Shown here piece after piece: positions 8,597 to 16,057 of a stretch of DNA of 64,000 nucleotides. The notes under the pieces are model-generated. The model made no database searches, was not told the DNA's origin, and was given only the letters and a program-made list of their open reading frames with translations. This stretch comes from Glycomyces sp. TRM65418 (GTDB lineage: Bacteria; Actinomycetota; Actinomycetes; Mycobacteriales; Micromonosporaceae), in the NCBI RefSeq assembly GCF_019710475.1, contig NZ_JAJFAX010000015.1, positions 1-64,000 on the forward strand. The letters run 5' to 3'. The position numbers were made by a program, and so were the translations under genes. Position 1 is the first letter of the stretch. Each line of letters begins with the position of its first letter.

Positions 8597-9091
8597 GTGT
8601 TCGGAGGCTTGGGTGGAACCGAGTTCCTGGTCATCATCCTGATCGCTATCTTCCTGTGGGGTCCGGACAAGCTGCCGAAGGCGCTCGCCAATCTCCGCCG
8701 GTTCATCTCGAAGGCCCGCACCATGGCCTCGAACGCCGCCGCGGACCTCAGCCGCGAGATCGGCACCGACATCCGCCCCGAGGACCTCAACCCCAAGACC
8801 TTCGTCCGCAAGCACATCCTGACCGAAGAGGACCAGGAGATGCTGACGAGCCCGCTCAAGTCGACGATGCGCGACCTCCAGGAGGGCACCAAGCCGCTCC
8901 AGGAGGGCCTGCGGGACACCACCCGCGAGGTGGAGAACACCCGCCGCAGTGTCAACCGCGGCAGCATCACGAAGAGCGCGAACGGTTCCAGCGCGGCCGG
9001 CGCCGGCGCGAACGGCGCGGAGGCCGCCGCGGCCGAGCCGGCCGCCGAGCGCACGCGCGGCCGCGCCGCGACTTTCGACGACGTGACCTGA
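8597..9091 (+). CDS. tatB: Twin-arginine translocase subunit TatB
   Basis: 164 residues from a GTG at 8597 behind TTTAGGAGG. The N-terminal membrane helix (about 8-20) is followed by the hinge WGPDKLPKAL and an amphipathic helix. A charged, partly helical cytoplasmic tail (to ~125) and an Ala/Gly-rich disordered end follow. The hinge and long tail fit TatB rather than TatA. TatB binds Tat signal peptides with TatC and hands them to TatA. It lies 69 bp after htrA; that pairing is conserved in mycobacteria. A probable client is the NikA-like lipoprotein in this window (SRRTLI in its signal peptide). Confidence 0.93.
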   Translation: MFGGLGGTEFLVIILIAIFLWGPDKLPKALANLRRFISKARTMASNAAADLSREIGTDIRPEDLNPKTFVRKHILTEEDQEMLTSPLKSTMRDLQEGTKPLQEGLRDTTREVENTRRSVNRGSITKSANGSSAAGAGANGAEAAAAEPAAERTRGRAATFDDVT

Positions 9092-9131
9092 TCCCGGTTT
9101 AGCCGTCGCCCTCGGCTGGAACACTGGGCGC

Positions 9132-9488
9132 ATGATCGGAACTTGGCACGGACTCATCATCGACTGCCCCGACCCCAAGGCGCTCGCGGGGTTCTACCGC
9201 GAGCTCCTCGGCATGGTCGAAGTGCAGGACGACGGCGACTGGGTGGTCATCGGCGACGCGCCCGACCGCCCCGGACTGGCCTTCCAGCGGGCCGACGTCT
9301 ACACGGCCTCGACCTGGCCCGACCCGGCCGTCCCGCAGCAGATGCACCTCGACGTCAAGGTCGACGACCTCGACGAGGGCGAACGGCGGATCCTGGAGCT
9401 CGGCGCGCGCCGGCTCGACGGCGGCGGCGACAGCTTCCGCGTCTACGCCGACCCGGCAGGGCACCCGTTCTGCCTCGTCCTCATGTGA
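9132..9488 (+). CDS. VOC superfamily protein (single-module)
   Basis: 118 residues from ATG 9132, forming one glyoxalase/bleomycin-resistance-like module: strand HGLIIDCPDP, helix ALAGFYRELLGM, then MHLDVKVDDLDEGER, RVYADPAGHPFCLVLM. The HxDV pattern and late FCLVL motif are usual for the many small actinobacterial VOC proteins. Substrate unknown. It is convergent with the DUF4190 gene. AACACT lies 6 nt before the ATG and no ribosome binding site is seen, so a leaderless start is possible but the hexamer is poor. Confidence 0.85.
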   Translation: MIGTWHGLIIDCPDPKALAGFYRELLGMVEVQDDGDWVVIGDAPDRPGLAFQRADVYTASTWPDPAVPQQMHLDVKVDDLDEGERRILELGARRLDGGGDSFRVYADPAGHPFCLVLM

Positions 9489-9506
9489 GCCGCGGAGGCA
9501 CGCGAA

Positions 9507-9533
9507 AGCGGCGCGGGCCCGGCCCGCGCCGCT
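9507..9533. terminator. Bidirectional GC-rich hairpin
   Basis: Nearly perfect 27-nt palindrome (arms 9507-9519 and 9521-9533, AGCGGCGCGGG) between two convergent stops. It can serve both the VOC gene and the DUF4190 gene. No U-tract. Confidence 0.7.
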
Positions 9534-9545
9534 GCGGCCGTGCGC

Positions 9546-10076
9546 CTAGACGGTGGTGCCCGCGTTGAACGCGCTCATGCCCGCGACGCCCCACCAGACC
9601 CAGAGCAGGATGTCGAGGCCGAGGGCGATGCAGCCGAGCACCACGCCGGTGATCGCCATGCCCTTGTTGGTGGCCTCGCCACGGTTGGCCCGGGCGATGC
9701 CGAGGCCGCCGAAGATGATGCCGAGGATCGCCAGCACGATGCCGACGATGCCGCACCAGGCCAGCACGAGGCCGATGATGCCGGTGACCATGCCGGTCAC
9801 GCCGAAGCCGTTCTTGGGCTGGGCGCCCACCGGCATGCCGTAAGGCGGCGGGTAGCCCGGCGCCGGGGGCGGCAGCTGCGGGGCCGCGCCGTATCCGGGG
9901 GCGACCGGGGGCACGGGCTGGCCGTAGCCGGGCTGCTGCGGCTGCGACGGCTGGCCGTAGCCCGGCTGCTGGGGGGCGGCGCCAGGGTGCGGGGGCTGGG
10001 AACCGGGCTGGCTGCCGTACGGGTCGTACTGGAAGCCGCCCTGTCCGGACTGGTCCGGAGTCGGAGGATAGGTCAT
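9546..10076 (-). CDS. DUF4190 membrane protein with Pro/Gln/Gly-rich N-terminus
   Basis: 176 residues. The first ~90 are a low-complexity cytoplasmic stretch of PGYGQP/PQQPGYG-type repeats. Two long hydrophobic segments follow: about 98-128 (ITGIIGLVLAWCGIVG) and 140-170 (ITGVVLGCIALGLDILLW), joined by the GLGIARANRGEATNKGMA loop that is diagnostic of DUF4190. Such proteins are common in actinobacteria and have no firm function; the tail suggests protein-protein contacts. The start is the first ATG (10076), behind GAGAGTAA. Upstream (right) is the amidohydrolase gene in the same orientation, 107 bp away. Confidence 0.85.
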   Translation of the reverse strand: MTYPPTPDQSGQGGFQYDPYGSQPGSQPPHPGAAPQQPGYGQPSQPQQPGYGQPVPPVAPGYGAAPQLPPPAPGYPPPYGMPVGAQPKNGFGVTGMVTGIIGLVLAWCGIVGIVLAILGIIFGGLGIARANRGEATNKGMAITGVVLGCIALGLDILLWVWWGVAGMSAFNAGTTV

Positions 10077-10183
10077 CGCTGATTACTCTCTGCTCGGGCG
10101 GAAACGGCGCGGAGGTTCACGATAGCCGACCGCTGCAACGAGATCGTGACGAGGCCGGTTCGCAAATACGGCGAAAGGGCCGG

Positions 10184-11284
10184 TCAACGCCCGGATATGA
10201 GCCGTCCGCGGAGGATGATGAGCGCGGGTTCACGGGCCGCGTCCAGGTCCGCTCGCGGGTCGCGGTCGTAGACGACCACGTCGCCGAGGTCCGGGGGGAT
10301 GCCGAGCCATGCGCGGGCGCGCCACGAGGCGGCCGCGACGACGTCGGCGGCGGGGATGCCGGCGCGCTCGTGGAGCAGGCGCATCTCCTCGGCGGCGAGA
10401 CCGTGGTCGATGCCGCCGCCCGCGTCGGTGCCGAGGTAGACCGGCACGCCCGCTTCCCAGGCGGCGCGCACGACCTCGGGAAAGCCCTGCTTCAGGCGTC
10501 GCATGTGGTCGGCGTAGCGGGGGAACTTGGCGTCGGCGCCGGCGGCGATGTCGTCGAAGGTCTCGATGTTGATCATGGTCGGCACCAGGGCGATGCCGCG
10601 GGAGGCCATCCGGTCGAGCAGGTCGGGGGCGAGTCCGGTGCCGTGCTCGACCGAGTCGACTCCGGCTTCGACGACGCAGGCGACGGCCTCTTCGGAGAAG
10701 GTGTGCACGGCGACCTTCGCGCCCTCGGCCTGGGCGGCGTGGATCGCGGCGGTGAGGACCTCGGGCTCGAACGAGGGGGCGAGGTCGCCTTTGGAGCGGT
10801 CGATCCAGTCGCCGACGAGCTTGACCCAGCCGTCGCCGAGCTTCGCCTGGCGGGCCAGCGCGCCGACCACTTCGTCGGGCTCGCATTCGAGGCCGATGCC
10901 GCGCAGGTAGCGGCGGGAGGCGGCGACGTGGTGGCCGGCGCGGACGAGCCGCGGCATGCCGTCTTCGCCGACGAGTTCGGGGTAGGGGTAGGGCGATCCG
11001 GCGTCGCGGATGGCGAGGACGCCGGCGTCCCGGTCGGCGCGGGCGAGCGTGCGGGCCTCGTCGAGGCTCTCGATCGGGGAGGCGCCGCGGCGGATGCCGA
11101 TGTGGCAGTGGGCGTCCACGAGCCCGGGGAGGGCGTATCCGGCGGTGGCGACGGTGCGCGCTCCAGGGACGGGGTCGAAGCCGATCCGGTCGCCGTCGAC
11201 GTAGACGTCGCGGACGGTGTCGTCGGGAAGCCAGACGACACGGAGGTGGAGCGGCGGCGCGGGCGAGGCTTGGCGTTCAGTCAT
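10184..11284 (-). CDS. Amidohydrolase-superfamily metal-dependent hydrolase
   Basis: 366 residues. Metal site I is DAHCHIG (about 57-63). K155 in WVKLVGDW could be the bridging residue. Later metal ligands are in VAVHTFSE and SVEHGTG, and the catalytic Asp is in LGTDAGGG. The N- and C-terminal beta-sandwich halves are present (PGLVDAHCH; ILRGRLISGR). It resembles imidazolonepropionase- or prolidase-like amidohydrolases; substrate not identifiable. It lies downstream of ffh in the same direction, separated by ~118 bp containing the ffh terminator, so it probably has its own promoter. Confidence 0.85.
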   Translation of the reverse strand: MTERQASPAPPLHLRVVWLPDDTVRDVYVDGDRIGFDPVPGARTVATAGYALPGLVDAHCHIGIRRGASPIESLDEARTLARADRDAGVLAIRDAGSPYPYPELVGEDGMPRLVRAGHHVAASRRYLRGIGLECEPDEVVGALARQAKLGDGWVKLVGDWIDRSKGDLAPSFEPEVLTAAIHAAQAEGAKVAVHTFSEEAVACVVEAGVDSVEHGTGLAPDLLDRMASRGIALVPTMINIETFDDIAAGADAKFPRYADHMRRLKQGFPEVVRAAWEAGVPVYLGTDAGGGIDHGLAAEEMRLLHERAGIPAADVVAAASWRARAWLGIPPDLGDVVVYDRDPRADLDAAREPALIILRGRLISGR

Positions 11285-11361
11285 CGCCCAGCAGTATCGC
11301 CCGTGCGGGCCTCCGTGTCCAGGGCGGGCGCGCGGGCGACACGCCGACCCGCGAAACGGGC

Positions 11362-11393
11362 GACGGCCGCGACCGGCGACGGTCGCGGCCGTC
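11362..11393 (-). terminator. Terminator of ffh
   Basis: Perfect 13-bp stem (11362-11374 with 11381-11393, GACGGCCGCGACC arm) and a 6-nt loop, 10 bp past the ffh stop. Confidence 0.8.
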
Positions 11394-11402
11394 TCGCTCC
11401 GG

Positions 11403-12935
11403 CTACTGGTCCTTCTTCTGGTCCTTGAAGAACTGCTCCAGGTCGATGTCCGGGAGGTCGGCGGCGTTGAGCTGCGACAGGTCGGGCATCTGGCCCTGCA
11501 GGCCCGGCGGGAGCTGGGGCATCCCCTTGGCGGCGGGGCCGCCGCGGCGCGCCACGGGCTTCTTCTTGCCCTTCTTGCCCTTGCGCTTGTTGTACGGCGA
11601 CTTGGTCGCCTTGGTGCCCTTGGGCAGGCCCATCGCGCCGGTCATCTGGCGCATCATCTTCTGGGCGTCCTTGAACCGGGTCAGCAGCTGGTTCACCTCG
11701 GAGACGGTCACGCCCGAGCCGTTGGCGATGCGCAGGCGGCGCGAGCCGTTGATGAGGCTCGAGTCGCGGCGCTCGGCGGGCGTCATGGAGCGGATGATCG
11801 CGGAGGTCCGGTCGATCTGCTTGTCGTCGATGGCGTCGATCTGCTGCTTCATCTGGCCCATGCCCGGCATCATCTTGAGGACGTTGCCGATCGGGCCCAT
11901 CTTGCGGATGGCCTGCATCTGCTCCAGGAAGTCCTCGAGCGTGAAGTCCTCGCCCTGGAGGAGCTTCTGGGTCATCTCCTCCTTCTGCTCGTCCTCGAAC
12001 ACGGCCTCGGCCTGCTCGATGAGGGTGAGCATGTCGCCCATGCCGAGGATGCGCGAGGCCATCCGGTCGGGGTGGAAGACGTCGAAGTCCTCGAGCTTCT
12101 CACCGGTGGAGGCGAAGAGAATCGGCTGGCCGGTCACGTGCCGCACCGAGAGCGCGGCGCCGCCGCGGGCGTCGCCGTCGAGCTTGGAGAGGACGACGCC
12201 GGAGATGCCGACGCCGTCGCGGAAGGCCTCGGCGGTGTTGACCGCGTCCTGGCCGATCATGGCGTCGATGACGAAGAGGACCTCGTCGGGGTTCACGGCG
12301 GCCCGGATGTCGCGGGCCTGCTGCATCATCTCCTCGTCGATGCCGAGGCGTCCGGCGGTGTCGACGATGACGACGTCGTGGCCCTTCTGGCGGGCCTCGG
12401 CGATGGAGTCGGTGGCGACGGCCACCGGGTCGCCGACGCCCGAGCCGGGCTGGGGCGCGTAGACGGCGACCCCGGCGCGCTCGGCGAGGACCTGGAGCTG
12501 GCCGACCGCGTTGGGGCGCTGGAGGTCGGCGGCGACCAGGAGCGGGGAGTGCCCGTCGCCCTTGAGCCACTTGGCGAGCTTGCCCGCGAGCGTGGTCTTG
12601 CCCGCGCCCTGGAGGCCGGCGAGCATGATGACGGTGGGGGGCTGCTTGGCGTAGTTGATGCGCCGGGTCTCGCCGCCGAGGATGCCGACGAGCTCCTCGT
12701 TGACGATCTTGATGATCTGCTGGGCGGGGTTGAGGGCCTTGGAGACCTCGGCGCCCTTGCATCGGTCCTTGATCTGGGCGATGAAGGTCTTGACCACCGG
12801 GAGGGCGACGTCGGCTTCGAGCAGGGCGAGGCGGATCTCGCGGGCGGTGGCGTCGATGTCGGCTTCGGTCAGGCGGCCTTTGCCGCGGATCGACTCGAAG
12901 ATTCCCGACAGTCGATCTGACAGAGCGTCGAACAC
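11403..12935 (-). CDS. ffh: Signal recognition particle protein Ffh (SRP54)
   Basis: 510 residues. The N domain (1-90) is followed by the G domain with P-loop GLQGAGKTT around residues 107-115, DTAGRLGID, and the RGGAALS motif. The Met-rich M domain (MGPIGNVLKMMPGMG) leads to a basic tail (KGKKGKKKP). It binds 4.5S RNA and delivers inner-membrane proteins to FtsY. The GTG at 12935 follows GAGAGG and gives the expected VFDALSDRLSGIF start; the longer in-frame extension to 13007 has no homology-like content. In Streptomyces the order is amtB-glnK-glnD-ffh; here amtB lies directly upstream. Confidence 0.96.
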   Translation of the reverse strand: MFDALSDRLSGIFESIRGKGRLTEADIDATAREIRLALLEADVALPVVKTFIAQIKDRCKGAEVSKALNPAQQIIKIVNEELVGILGGETRRINYAKQPPTVIMLAGLQGAGKTTLAGKLAKWLKGDGHSPLLVAADLQRPNAVGQLQVLAERAGVAVYAPQPGSGVGDPVAVATDSIAEARQKGHDVVIVDTAGRLGIDEEMMQQARDIRAAVNPDEVLFVIDAMIGQDAVNTAEAFRDGVGISGVVLSKLDGDARGGAALSVRHVTGQPILFASTGEKLEDFDVFHPDRMASRILGMGDMLTLIEQAEAVFEDEQKEEMTQKLLQGEDFTLEDFLEQMQAIRKMGPIGNVLKMMPGMGQMKQQIDAIDDKQIDRTSAIIRSMTPAERRDSSLINGSRRLRIANGSGVTVSEVNQLLTRFKDAQKMMRQMTGAMGLPKGTKATKSPYNKRKGKKGKKKPVARRGGPAAKGMPQLPPGLQGQMPDLSQLNAADLPDIDLEQFFKDQKKDQ

Positions 12936-13119
12936 GGGTGAACCTCTCGATGGTGCGATGCGAATTTTCGGCTGCCAGGCGGGCGCCGTGGGGCGCGGTG
13001 GACTCATACGAGCTTAACGGGGCGACCGCGCGGCCGCCGCGCGGTGACGGCCGCTGGGCTCGCCGCCATAGGCCGGGAGCCGCCGGGGCGGGGTACCCGA
13101 GGATCCGGGGCGGGAACGC

Positions 13120-13152
13120 GGAACGGCCGCCCCGCGAGAGGGCGGCCGTTCC
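13120..13152 (-). terminator. Terminator of amtB
   Basis: Perfect 13-bp stem (13120-13132 with 13140-13152, GGAACGGCCGCCC arm) and a 7-nt loop, 24 bp past the amtB stop and 185 bp before ffh. It makes amtB monocistronic. Confidence 0.8.
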
Positions 13153-13176
13153 CGGTGGTGAGGTGCGGTGGGTCGG

Positions 13177-14472
13177 TCAGACGGTGACCTTCTCGGGCTC
13201 GCCGGCGGCCTCGGGCAGGCCGGTGCCGGTGTTGCCGTTGACGGGCAGGTCGTAGCCGGCCTCGCCGTGCTGGGCGGCGTCGATGCCGGCCAGTTCCTCT
13301 TCTTCGCTGATCCGGACGCCGACGGTGACCTTGAGGATCAGGGCGATGACGAGGGCCACGACGAAGGAGTAGGCGACCACGGCGAGGACCGCGAGGGTCT
13401 GCCAGCCGAGGAAGGCGAAGTCGCCGCCGTAGAAGACGCCGTTCGTGCCGCCGGTGACGTCGCCGAAGGCGAACAGGCCGACCGCGATGGAGCCCCAGAT
13501 GCCGGCGACCATGTGCAGGCCGACCACGTCGAGCGAGTCGTCGTAGCCGAGCTTGTGCTTGAGGCCGATGGCGAAGGGGCAGAGGACGCCGGCGACCGCG
13601 CCGACGGCGATGGCGCCGAGCGGGGTGACCAGGCCGGCGGCCGGGGTGATGGCGACCAGGCCGGCGATGACGCCGGAGCAGGCCCCGAGCACCGAGGGCT
13701 TGATGCCCCGGATGCGGTCGACGAGCAGCCAGGCGAGGATCGCGGCGGCGGTGGCGACCTGTGTGTTGAGCAGGGCCAGGCCGGCGACCGCGTCGGAGAC
13801 GAAGGCCGAGCCGGCGTTGAAGCCGAACCAGCCGAACCACAGCAGGCCGGTGCCGATCACGACGAGCGGCAGGTTGTGCGGGGCGAAGTTGCCGTCCTTC
13901 CAGCCGATGCGGCGGCCGACGACGAGGGCCAGGCCGAGCGCCGCGGCGCCGGCGTTGGCGTGGACCGCGGTGCCGCCGGCGAAGTCGAGGACGCCTTGCT
14001 CCTCGATCCAGCCGCCGCCCCAGACCCAGTAGGCGACGGGGGCGTAGACGAGGACGACCCACGCGGTGGAGAACACGACCCAGGCGGTGAACTTCATGCG
14101 GTCGGCGACGGCGCCGGCGATGAGGGCCACGGTGATGATCGCGAACATCATGCCGAAGGCGGACATCGCGCCGGCGGAGACGCCGCCGTCGACCATGCCG
14201 AGGTCGGTGACGTAGCGCAGGCCGAAGGCCGAGCTGACGTCCATGCTGAAGAACGGGTTGCCGTCGCCGTCGCCGACGGCGATGGACTCGCCCACCAGGA
14301 CCCAGACGATCGAGACGAGGCCGATGGCGACCAGGCACTTCATCATCATGTTGATGACGCTGGAAGCTCGGCTGAGACCGCCGTAGAACAGGGCGAGGCC
14401 GGGCGTCATGAGCAGAACAAGGGCGGCTGAGATCAGGATCCACGCGTTGTTGCCGGTATCGAGCTCGGGCAT
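13177..14472 (-). CDS. amtB: Ammonium transporter AmtB
   Basis: 431 residues with about eleven hydrophobic segments, the normal Amt/Rh fold. LMTPGLALFYGG, the AGGTAVHANAG segment with the pore histidine, and the late GLHMVAGIWG with the second pore histidine are all visible. A short charged C-terminal tail follows, where GlnK would dock. It takes up ammonium under nitrogen limitation. The PII gene glnK and glnD, which normally follow amtB in actinobacteria before ffh, are missing here. The ATG at 14472 follows GAGAGGAGGC. A 520-bp upstream region separates it from the divergent LacI gene. Confidence 0.96.
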   Translation of the reverse strand: MPELDTGNNAWILISAALVLLMTPGLALFYGGLSRASSVINMMMKCLVAIGLVSIVWVLVGESIAVGDGDGNPFFSMDVSSAFGLRYVTDLGMVDGGVSAGAMSAFGMMFAIITVALIAGAVADRMKFTAWVVFSTAWVVLVYAPVAYWVWGGGWIEEQGVLDFAGGTAVHANAGAAALGLALVVGRRIGWKDGNFAPHNLPLVVIGTGLLWFGWFGFNAGSAFVSDAVAGLALLNTQVATAAAILAWLLVDRIRGIKPSVLGACSGVIAGLVAITPAAGLVTPLGAIAVGAVAGVLCPFAIGLKHKLGYDDSLDVVGLHMVAGIWGSIAVGLFAFGDVTGGTNGVFYGGDFAFLGWQTLAVLAVVAYSFVVALVIALILKVTVGVRISEEEELAGIDAAQHGEAGYDLPVNGNTGTGLPEAAGEPEKVTV

Positions 14473-14992
14473 GGCCGCCTCCTCTCTCCAGAGATGGGTA
14501 CGTGCTGCGGGCGTTCAGTCGGGTCCGGCGTTGAGGGGAGCGACGGTGCTCGGGGCAGGTGTCACGCGCCGGCCGCCGGACCCGAGGGCCCGCCACCGTG
14601 ACCGGTGGGATGCGACCGGCGCGTGATTCTCCTACCTACCGGAGTGATGCCAGCTTCACGAAGACGTGTTACGCGGCCCGGGCCTCCGTGTTAAGAAGCT
14701 GTCGCGAAAGATTTCGAGTGTGTGAACTCACTCTCACAACGGCCCTCCGGGGCGCGACCGTCGGCGCGCGCGGTGCGGATGCGCCGTTCGGGCTGTTTGA
14801 GCATGCGGTAGGAACCATTGCCTCGGCGTGACTCCCCCGTTACAGAACTGTGCTCTAATATTCTTGACCCATAACCAAAGTGATCGTTAACATCACTCGG
14901 CGTATCGTCGTATGGGACTGCGGCCGCAAGATGCCCCGGGACGGCCCGTTCCCCGGACGGCATGCGACGAACATAGAAAGAGACCTACAGCG
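14473..14992. other. Intergenic region between amtB and the LacI regulator gene
   Basis: 520 bp holding the divergent promoters of amtB and the LacI gene. I see no credible gene in it. The right end carries the imperfect palindrome at 14880-14896. A partial GlnR-like pair (GTTCAC and GAAAT spaced on the minus strand, 14711-14727) is too weak to call. Confidence 0.5.
14880..14896. promoter_or_regulatory. Candidate LacI-family operator
   Basis: GTGAT-N7-ATCAC inverted repeat with a central GTTAAC, about 97 bp before the LacI start. TTGACC at 14864-14869 could be a -35 hexamer just upstream. An operator overlapping the promoter would allow autoregulation. Assignment rests on position and symmetry only. 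Confidence 0.5.
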
Positions 14993-16039
14993 ATGGCGCA
15001 ACCGAAGAAGGCAGCCAGTATCTGGGACGTGGCGCGGCTGGCCGGAGTCTCCCACCAGACCGTCTCCCGAGTCGTCAACGGCTCGCCGCGCGTCGCCGCG
15101 GCCACCCGGGACAAGGTCCTGGAGGCCATCGCCGAACTGGGCTACCGGCCCAACCGGCTGGCCCGGAGCCTCGCGGGCGGCGCGGTCGAGTCGGTCACCG
15201 TGCTCACCGCCGACACCTCCCTCTACGGGCCCGAGGCGGCCCTGCGCGGCATCGAGAAGGCCGCCCGGTCGCTCGACTGGAGCGTCCAGATCTCCGTGCT
15301 CGACCCGGCCGACACGCATTCGGACGCCGACATCATCGCCCGCCTGCCCCGCGCCGGCGAGCCGACGATCATCATGGCCCACGACGAACCCGGCATGCGC
15401 GCCAAGCAGGTCCTGCTCGACACCCAGCCGCAGGCGATGGTCGCCATAGGGCCCTACACCGCCGAGGAGCTCGCCGCCTCGCCGTGGCTGGTGGGCATGG
15501 ACGACGGCAAGGCCGCGGCCGAGGCCACCCGGTACCTGCTGGAACTGGGCCACGACACCGTGCACCACCTGGCGATCCCGACCTCCACCGGCACGTTCGG
15601 CGGCGGCAAGGCCCACCGCGCCGACGGCTGGGCGCGCGTCCTGCGCGAAGCCGGACGCGAGGTACCGGACCCGGTGCCGTCCGGGTGGACCATCGCCGAG
15701 GCGTTCAAGGCGGTGCAGCCGCTCGTCTCCGACCCCGCGGTGACCGCGATCCTCTGCGGCAACGACCACCTCGCCCTCGCGACGCTGCGCGCCGCGCACC
15801 TGGCCGGACGGAAGGTCCCCGGGGACCTCTCGATCGTCGGCTTCGACAACACCCCGTTCTCGGCGTACACCACGCCCGCGCTGACCACGGTGAACCAGGA
15901 CTTCGAGAGCGTGGGCCGCGGCGCGTTCGAGCTGCTGCGCCACCGCGTCGACGCCTCGATCCCGCGCCCGAAGCCCAGCTGGCCCGAGCCCGAACTCATC
16001 ATCCGCGAGACCTCGGGCCCGCCCTTCGCCCGATCCTGA
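14993..16039 (+). CDS. LacI-family transcriptional regulator
   Basis: 348 residues from ATG 14993. HTH at residues 9-30 (SIWDVARLAGVSHQTVSRVV) and hinge GYRPNRLARSLAGG are followed by a periplasmic-binding-like effector domain. Typical late motifs are present: ILCGNDHLALA, DLSIVGFDNTPFS and TPALTTVNQDFE. The glycoside hydrolase gene starts 18 bp downstream, so the repressor probably controls that enzyme, and itself, in response to a sugar. Upstream in-frame codons to 14912 do not look coding. The candidate operator lies in its promoter. Confidence 0.93.
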   Translation: MAQPKKAASIWDVARLAGVSHQTVSRVVNGSPRVAAATRDKVLEAIAELGYRPNRLARSLAGGAVESVTVLTADTSLYGPEAALRGIEKAARSLDWSVQISVLDPADTHSDADIIARLPRAGEPTIIMAHDEPGMRAKQVLLDTQPQAMVAIGPYTAEELAASPWLVGMDDGKAAAEATRYLLELGHDTVHHLAIPTSTGTFGGGKAHRADGWARVLREAGREVPDPVPSGWTIAEAFKAVQPLVSDPAVTAILCGNDHLALATLRAAHLAGRKVPGDLSIVGFDNTPFSAYTTPALTTVNQDFESVGRGAFELLRHRVDASIPRPKPSWPEPELIIRETSGPPFARS

Positions 16040-16057
16040 CCCCGAAAGGCACCGGCC

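Noticed and set aside
14711-14727. GlnR-like site upstream of amtB
   Set aside because: Only one imperfect GTnAC/GAAAC pair on the minus strand; the second half of the expected site is absent.
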